DNA from: Letharia columbiana
Lineage: Eukaryota; Ascomycota; Lecanoromycetes; Lecanorales; Parmeliaceae
NCBI RefSeq assembly: GCF_014066305.1
Contig: NW_023501088.1
Span: 176,501 to 240,500, forward strand
DNA: 64,000 nt
Direction: 5' to 3'
The position numbers and the translations under genes are program-made. The stretch's first letter is position 1, and each line of letters opens with the position of its first letter. The notes below the pieces were generated by a model. The model saw only the letters and a program-made list of their open reading frames with translations. It made no database searches and was not told where the DNA came from. Shown here one piece after another: positions 60,301-64,000 of the stretch.

Positions 60301-61785
60301 TTACTTACTTTCGAAGATTAAATTTAAAAACCTTTTTATACGTATAGCGAATTATTATAATACCGTGCTAAAATATTAAGTATGGTTTACAATTAATATA
60401 AAAGGAATCTAAAGAAATATTCGATATTTTATAACTTCGGAAGTTATATTTATTACGGAATTAGGGAGATCTAAGTATCTTAGTTTAATTCTCGAGATTC
60501 TATAGCTCTATTCTATAGATACTTTTATTTTAATCCGTTTTTCTATTATTTTCCTAGGAGACAGATCGATAGATAAGGAAGTCCGAGGAGTCGTAAGTCC
60601 GGAGATGATTTTCTACAAAGATTATAATTTGTTAATATATTTCAAGTCCGCTATAAAAACCTCGAAAGCTATTAAGTAAGATATATTAAAGACTTTTATT
60701 AAGAAAACTAATTCTTTAAAATCTAATAATTCTTTTAATTTTAAGAATAATTTATTAGATATTAAAGAGATTAAGCGTTAGGATTTTTAGTAAATCAAGT
60801 CTATCTTAAGTAGAATATTAAATTACTAGAGCTCATAGTAGCTTACTTTAAGAATTTAAGCCCCTTAAATACTTCTATTATTATCTTTAAAAATCTTAAT
60901 TCTTTTTATTATTTAAGTTAGTAAGTATTATAAGTTTTTATACTAGTCTATTAAAGTCTTTAATACTTTAGAAATACTAGTACTATTATTTTTATAAATA
61001 TCTCTTAAATAAATATTTTCTATTAAAAGAATAATTTATAGAAATCTTTCGTAATATCTTTTATTATTAGAATTTGAAAAATAGATTAATAAGCTAGAAT
61101 TAGATTAATTCTTAAATCGCTTATTACTATAGTAGAGTAGAGATTATAAATACTATAACTACTATATTAATATAAATATCTTAATAAAAAGATCTAAGAG
61201 ATCTATCTTATACGAATTTTATTATATATTAAATACGCATTATATCTAATATAAAGCCTACTTTCTCGAAATCTTAGAAATATTAGTTTATTTATACGAA
61301 GTAATAGCTAAAAAAAGCTTATTTAAGATAATCTCGAAGATAATATCTATAAACTTACTAAATCTACGAATAAATATTTATCTCTATAAAATATATAAGC
61401 TATTATAGTAGATAAAGTCGAGAATCTAAAATCTACTAACGAGTCTCGAATAACTTTCGATTATTCTCATATTACGAAGCTTCTTTTAAAAGCTTATCTC
61501 GAGCTAAACTTAAAAGTTTACGATTATCTATTTAATTTACGTTATAGATATTTATTCTTAATTAATTTAAAGTATATATATTTTATAATATCTCTATATT
61601 CTAATAATAGATATTATTTTACTTTTATTATTTTAGATATTAATTAGATATAACTTATAAGAATATAGTAAAGATTATAATCTATAGACTTTATTATAAT
61701 AGAGCTAGCTTATAAAGCATTTAATTCTATTTCTTTAAAATCCTTCTTACTATATTCGTCGAATTCTAAGATTTTATTATCTCTT

Positions 61786-62130
61786 ATATTCTATATAAAT
61801 AACTTCTTTAATAATTTTTATAACTTTGAGAATCTATTTTTCTTTCTATAGTATTATTTCTTTTCTAGAGTTAAGTAAACTAAGTTACTCTTATTCTTTA
61901 AAAAACTATAATTATTTATATTATTAATTAAGACCCTTAATATAACTTATATTATTAAAGAATATATTTATATTCTTAAAGAATAGATTATTAAAGTAGC
62001 TAAATAGTCTATTCCTTTAGATTAGTCGGAAGTTCGAGGTTTCTTAGAAACTATCGATATTATACGTCGATAGATAAAGAACTTCGCGGAAATCGTAAGA
62101 CCTCTTTTTAGATTTATAAGAAAGATAAAA
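61786..62130 (+). pseudogene. Reverse transcriptase remnant of the Gypsy element
   Basis: The best-preserved RT stretch: the FYINNFFNNFYNFENLFFF block is followed by residues in the place of the YLDD catalytic box, which is destroyed by a stop. About 240 bases later come the GFLETIDII and NFAEIVRPL connection motifs. The stops and lost aspartates make activity impossible. Confidence 0.7.
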
Positions 62131-63219
62131 TAGTAGTAAACTTAAGTAGAATAGTTATTCTTTAAGATTCTATATATTAAATATACTATAAAAACAAGTA
62201 TATATAATATTAATTTAAGTCGAATTATTTATATATATACTAATACTTCCAATTTTACAGCTAGATATACTATTACGTAGTATTATACCCCTACGCTATA
62301 AGAAGCTATTCTATTAGAAATTTTATAATCTTAGAAGTCTATCGTAATAGAAAAGAATAAGAAAATATCTATTTTATATAATTCGTTTACCTTTAGTTTT
62401 ACTTAAAAGAAATACTCTATTTATAAGCGAGAACTCTATACTATTATTACGTTTTATAAAAAGTATAATTACTTATATAAGTACTTATATTAATCTACTA
62501 TAATATATATTAATTATAAGCCTCTTATATACTTTCTTAACTTAGATCTTTATAAGAAAATCTATAGATATTAGACTAATAGATTTTATCGCTTAAATCT
62601 TATTATTTAATATATATCTAGACCTCGAAATAAAGCTATCGACGACTTATCGAGAATCTTATTCGATATTAAATACTTAGAGAATATTATAGTTATACGA
62701 GTATAATAGAAACTAGAGAATTATAATTCGAAATAAATCTAAAAGAACGATAAAGATAAATTCGATTTATTTTTAATAGTACTTATTAAATTAAAGTAAC
62801 TTAAAGTCGTTAATAGAGGTACGCTATATAATATTTCTTCTTTCTTACTAAAAGCTATTTTTTATTATAAAAATTATAAAATTATCTATAAAAGCCTTTA
62901 ATAAGATTAATAAGAACGTTAAGATTTAGATTAAAGCTTATCATAATAGTATCTAATTCGATAAAATCTACGAATTTCTTATTATAGAATCTTCGATTCT
63001 TATTATTATATTACTTTAAAAAGCTTTTAAATATCGAGTAATATAATATATTCTATAGATCTTTCGAGAAGATATATACTTATCTTATATATCGAAAGAA
63101 AAGATATTTATAATACTTTAGAAAGTTTATAATAAAAGCGGTTATTAGACTAAGACTAATACCCTAGCAAGATTATATAACTACTACTAACCTAGGAAAG
63201 TATAAAATATTAAGAAATA

Positions 63220-63520
63220 TATTACTAGGTATCTTAAGTGTGCTAAGTATAAATCGGCTATTAGATCTCAGCCTTTATATTCTATCAAAATTATATATCC
63301 TTTTCAATTTATAAAAATAGATTTTATAAATCTACTTAAAATTATTAAAGTAAAATCTACTTTTATACTTATAAAAGTCTACTATATAAGTAAATTTATA
63401 ATTTTCTTTATTATTATCTCTACTAATATAGAGAACGTTATCTAATATCTTAAATTATTCTTTACTATATATAGAAAGCCTTATATCTATTATCTTAATC
63501 GCGATTAATATTTCTTTAAT
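63220..63520 (+). pseudogene. Integrase core remnant of the Gypsy element
   Basis: The frame reads KCAKYKSAIRSQ, FQFIKIDFINLL, KVYYISKFIIFFIII and, after a gap, YYLNRD, aligning with the C..C end of the HHCC finger, the first catalytic Asp (MDFI), the SK.....I segment and the SDRG/SDRD motif of Ty3/Gypsy integrases. Interrupted by stops; the element runs past the window edge. Confidence 0.75.
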
Positions 63521-64000
63521 AATAAGTTAAAAGAATTCTTAAGATTTAAAGATATTATTATTATATATAGTTCTTCTAATACTTTTAAGAGTATAAGAAT
63601 AATCGAAATCTATAATAAACTACTAAAAGTAGTACTTTATAAGGATTCCCTTTATACTAAATTAAAATAAGATCAGCGTCTACTAAAGACTAAAGATTTA
63701 ATTAATATATAAGTTATTAAATATCTAGAAATCTCTTCTATTAGTATCCTCTTCGGACTACTATAAGAAGCTTCTACTAGTATATCTACCTTACGTATAC
63801 TTTTTAAATATAATATTCCTACTTAGATTATAGAGCTAAAGAATTCTACTAGCTATACTTAAATTATATATTAATATTTTATTTATTAGATAAATCTTTA
63901 TAATATAATTAAGTAATATTTAAATTAGTAGAAGAAGAATATAGTTTCTTAATATAATAAGAAAATTAAGTAAGTTATATATTATATTAGCGATTTAATT

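Larger units (their letters stand above)
57301..64000 (+). mobile_element. Decayed Ty3/Gypsy LTR retrotransposon, RIP-mutated, open at window end
   Basis: Plus-strand polyprotein read through many stops. Recognisable in order: reverse transcriptase with FYINNFF..F and a following FFSRVK (61786-61880; compare YINN..L...YLDDILIFS); the RT connection GFLETIDII, then KNFAEIVRPLFR (62028-62120; compare FLGL.NYYR.FI..FA.IA.PL); RNase H start TNTSNFTARYTI (62238-62275; TDASD..IG) and YKRELYTIIT (62421-62450); integrase zinc-finger end YLKCAKYKSAIRSQPL (about 63230), the core FIKIDFINLL and YYISKFIIFF (63308-63410), and a LNRD block near 63498. RT, RNase H and integrase in this order define Ty3/Gypsy rather than Copia. 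Upstream 57.9-60 kb would hold gag and protease; no LTR or primer site was identified. Non-functional. Confidence 0.8.

Overview
The window is nuclear DNA of a filamentous ascomycete (Pezizomycotina). The genes are dense on both strands. They are broken by many short introns (about 45-70 bases, GT..AG, with CTGAC/CTAAC-like branch sites) and encode typical fungal proteins such as an Irs4-type EH protein, a FluG-like fusion, Tfc3, Aim6 and a DUF3716 protein. The last 8.7 kb is repeat DNA mutated in the way expected of repeat-induced point mutation (RIP), which also points to Pezizomycotina. The class or genus cannot be fixed from the sequence.

Layout, 1-55 kb (gene-rich). In order: ribosomal protein L32 (-), a farnesylation-motif class A J-protein (-), mitochondrial glutamyl-tRNA synthetase (+), COP9 signalosome CSN5 (-), spindle midzone protein Ase1 (+), Irs4-like EH protein (-), a secreted-type amidase (-), DNA ligase IV (+), an unrecognised 478-aa protein (-), a divergent 6-phosphogluconate dehydrogenase paralogue (-), a FluG-like amidohydrolase/glutamine synthetase fusion (-), a Pus9-type pseudouridine synthase (-), a hot-dog thioesterase (+), a DUF3716 protein (+), the ER ubiquitin-conjugating enzyme Ubc6 (+), a Gfo/Idh/MocA oxidoreductase (-), the very large TFIIIC subunit Tfc3 (-), an Aim6-like phosphodiesterase (-), a lysine-rich probably nucleolar protein (+) and a DEAH-box RNA helicase of the YLR419W/DHX29-DHX57 type (-). 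I rebuilt the exons by eye from splice sites and family motifs, and in each multi-exon gene the exon lengths sum to whole codons. Most genes are housekeeping genes in no evident pathway order. I see no secondary-metabolite, secretion, defence or mating cluster.

Layout, 55-64 kb (repeat compartment). A homopolymer tract at 55066-55219 separates the genes from very AT-rich DNA in which CpA and TpG are almost absent while CpG survives. Two decayed elements can be read through the stops: a Tc1/mariner-like DDE transposase on the minus strand (about 55.3-57.18 kb) and a Ty3/Gypsy polyprotein on the plus strand (about 57.3 kb to the window end) with reverse transcriptase, RNase H and integrase in the Ty3/Gypsy order. 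Between them lies an island of about 120 bases that escaped the mutation and carries a perfect 20-base palindrome.

I found no convincing new multi-gene system. The best observations are the all-or-nothing RIP pattern with its spared island, a start codon split by an intron in the J-protein gene, probable GC-AG introns, a telomere-repeat box in the L32 promoter, and several uncharacterised but intact proteins.
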